A stretch of 64,000 bases of DNA from Crotophaga sulcirostris (taxonomy: Eukaryota; Chordata; Aves; Cuculiformes; Crotophagidae), in the NCBI GenBank assembly GCA_013397455.1, contig VYZB01000014.1, positions 1,894,581-1,958,580 of the forward strand, written 5' to 3'. Positions 62,362-64,000 of this stretch are shown here, piece by piece. The position numbers were made by a program, and so were the translations under genes. The notes below the pieces were generated by a model. It was not told the DNA's origin. It saw only the letters and a list, made by a program, of their open reading frames with translations, and did not search any database. Numbering within the stretch: the stretch's first letter is position 1; each line of letters begins with the position of its first letter.

Positions 62362-64000
62362 AAAACAAAACAGCACTTCAATACCCCCAACTCTTTAGTT
62401 CCATTCATTTCATGGGACTAACACGCCATGCAGAAGATAAAAGTTTGAAGTAGATGACTATAAGTCTTAGGATAGTGTGCTTTGACATAAATGTAGCTGA
62501 GTAGCTTTTATATTGTAAATAAAAAGTGTGCAATAGAATACATGAAAAAAAAATTAAAACTTTGTTATAGCTATAACCACATAACAATACTACTGCACCT
62601 ATTGCTGTAGGATTTCAAATGGTACAGAAGACAAATGCTTCAATTTCTAAATGCAAATGTGTGACTTGGATGAAACTAGATATATAATAGCAGGCAATGG
62701 TGAACAGTCTTTTAGAAAGCAGAGTCCTGAATAAAAGAATAGCTCTTTATTTGAGGGAAGCTGAGTTAAATTGTAGGAGTTGTTTGAGAATGACATGAAA
62801 GGGAAAAGCAGAAGGAGCAGGCAGATTTAAGGAAGAGAGGAGAGGAGAGTGACTTTTTAAGAAGATGGTCTCCAGCTCAGCAAGTCTTTGACCCACTCAT
62901 TGATAGAACTGGGGAAAGTAAGAATTGGTCTGTGCATCTGCTGCTTCTCTCCTTCTCCCTCCCTTTTCCTAGGTCTCAGCTGGCTTTGGTCATTTCTCAG
63001 CTTTGCAGCATGAAGAAAGGACACTGAGCTAGGTGGGCCCATGGGCTGGCGCTGGAGGGCTGTTCCTGCTTGCCCAATGGAGGGTGTCATGGAGCGACTG
63101 CTTGGCACTGTGCCACTGTTGCCATATTTCTTTCCGCATCCCTTTGGACCTCCACAACATGTTGCTGAGGTGGCACAGAGCAGTGTGAGGCATGTGTGAT
63201 GCTTTTGAGACAATGAGACAATTTCTTCTTTCACAGACAAGGAGGAATATTTTCTTTGTTAGGCAGGTTTCATTTTCTTGTACGGATTTCCACTGCCAGG
63301 GCATTTCTTCCAGCCTTCCTTTGATAGGAAGGATGTGTTCATGATGCTGGGCTACCACGGAGAAATCTGGGCTCAGTTCTTGGCCAGTTCACAGACTTTC
63401 TGTGAGATACCAGCAAGCAGTTTCTTCTTATGCCACAGCTGTAATTGAGATCTTTTTTTCTTCTATCTGGATCTCAAAGATATTCCTCTTCATAATGCAC
63501 CAGCCTCATACTGTGATGTAAATAAGGCTTTCTCTTGAATATTTCTGTGCAGTAGTTTTGATTCATCACTTCAAAGTTATCTCTGGATTTTTAATTCTTT
63601 CTTTATTGAGTGGTATTATCCTGTCTCACTTTTTCATCTGTCTTTTCCTAACACTGATGAAGAAGAGATACATGCAGACATAAAGTAGAGCTGCTAGTGT
63701 TTGTCTTGCAGGGAGGGCTAAGGTGAGGAGCTTATCTGCTGCAAGGCTCCTCTCTTGTAATCCTGACATGCTGGTTGGAGCACAAAAAGGACTCTTTGTG
63801 AATGGTATTGGAGGCAGCATTCAGCTCATAAATATTTGCGTTTCATCACCGCATCAATGAAAATCTGGAAGCCTGTTATACCCAGTCGGTTCTGTCTTCA
63901 GTGACAGTAAAATTTTAATTGGTTTTATTTCTGGTGCTTGTTAACCCAAATGTAATGCCTGCTTTCATGTTGAGTTCAAGGGGAAATGAAATCCCTTCCA
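62362..64000 (+). other. SYNPR: SYNPR intron 2, right edge; no other gene seen
   Basis: No exon or repeat is recognised up to the window edge. A short purine-rich patch (GAGAGGAGAGGAGAG) lies near 62835-62849. The 127-codon minus-strand frame at 62857-63240 matches no known family. Confidence 0.6.

Larger units (their letters stand above)
21919..64000 (+). other. SYNPR gene body, 5' part only
   Basis: The gene enters the window from the gap and continues past the right edge. Only coding exons 1 and 2 are found. The exons for the four membrane segments, the intravesicular loops and the tyrosine-rich cytoplasmic tail should lie further right. The human gene is likewise very long with large 5' introns and has an alternative first exon giving a shorter N-terminus; I did not find a match to that alternative exon here. 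Everything from 22139 onward is intron by inference, from the absence of exon 3 and not from transcript evidence. Confidence 0.7.

Noticed and set aside
1..64000. tRNA, rRNA, snRNA, CRISPR and endogenous retrovirus signals
   Set aside because: No tRNA B-box (GGTTCRANYCC-like) in a cloverleaf context, no rRNA or snRNA core, no spaced direct-repeat array, and no paired long terminal repeats or retroviral gene frames were seen by eye.

Overview
This is a piece of a vertebrate nuclear chromosome, almost certainly from a bird. Most of the sequence is non-coding, with few CpGs. The repeats I can recognise are short, 5'-truncated CR1 LINE 3' ends. These have the bird-type sequence and the usual tail of repeated 8-bp units (such as TTCTATGA or TACTGTGA). 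I cannot name the species.

One gene is supported. A CpG-rich island begins right after a 468-base assembly gap (21451-21918). It carries a start codon in a good context at 21957, a 6-codon first coding exon, a 98-base GT-AG intron and a 22-codon second coding exon that ends in GTGAGT at 22139. The 28 encoded residues read as the N-terminus of synaptoporin (SYNPR, a synaptophysin-family four-pass synaptic vesicle protein), in its longer, cytoplasmic-leader isoform. The gene runs on the + strand. The next expected exon, which encodes the first membrane segment, was not found. The rest of the window (22139-64000, over 41.8 kb) is therefore read as the 5' part of a very long second intron.

Layout: 1-21450 is gene-free upstream sequence. 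It holds four clear CR1 copies (1766, 10084, 20580 and 21312), one probable old minus-strand CR1 (10697), a diverged 52-58 bp tandem array near 6.9 kb, and several short dyads and tandem repeats. 21451-21918 is the gap. 21919-22260 is the SYNPR CpG island with exons 1 and 2. 22139-64000 is intron 2, with a long CR1 containing two poly-G runs (32943-33342), a short CR1 tail (58331), an old minus-strand CR1 (62245), microsatellites and a palindromic octamer site (40563).

The most unusual signals I can support are: a 21-base sequence around an ATGCAAAT octamer dyad that occurs twice with one mismatch, 14.7 kb upstream of the start codon and 18.4 kb into intron 2; two CR1 copies starting at nearly the same internal point; and the loss of the SYNPR core promoter and 5'UTR to the gap. 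I found no new multi-gene system, CRISPR array, rRNA, tRNA or intact mobile-element gene. The longer open frames appear to be chance, antisense-to-CR1 or gap artefacts.
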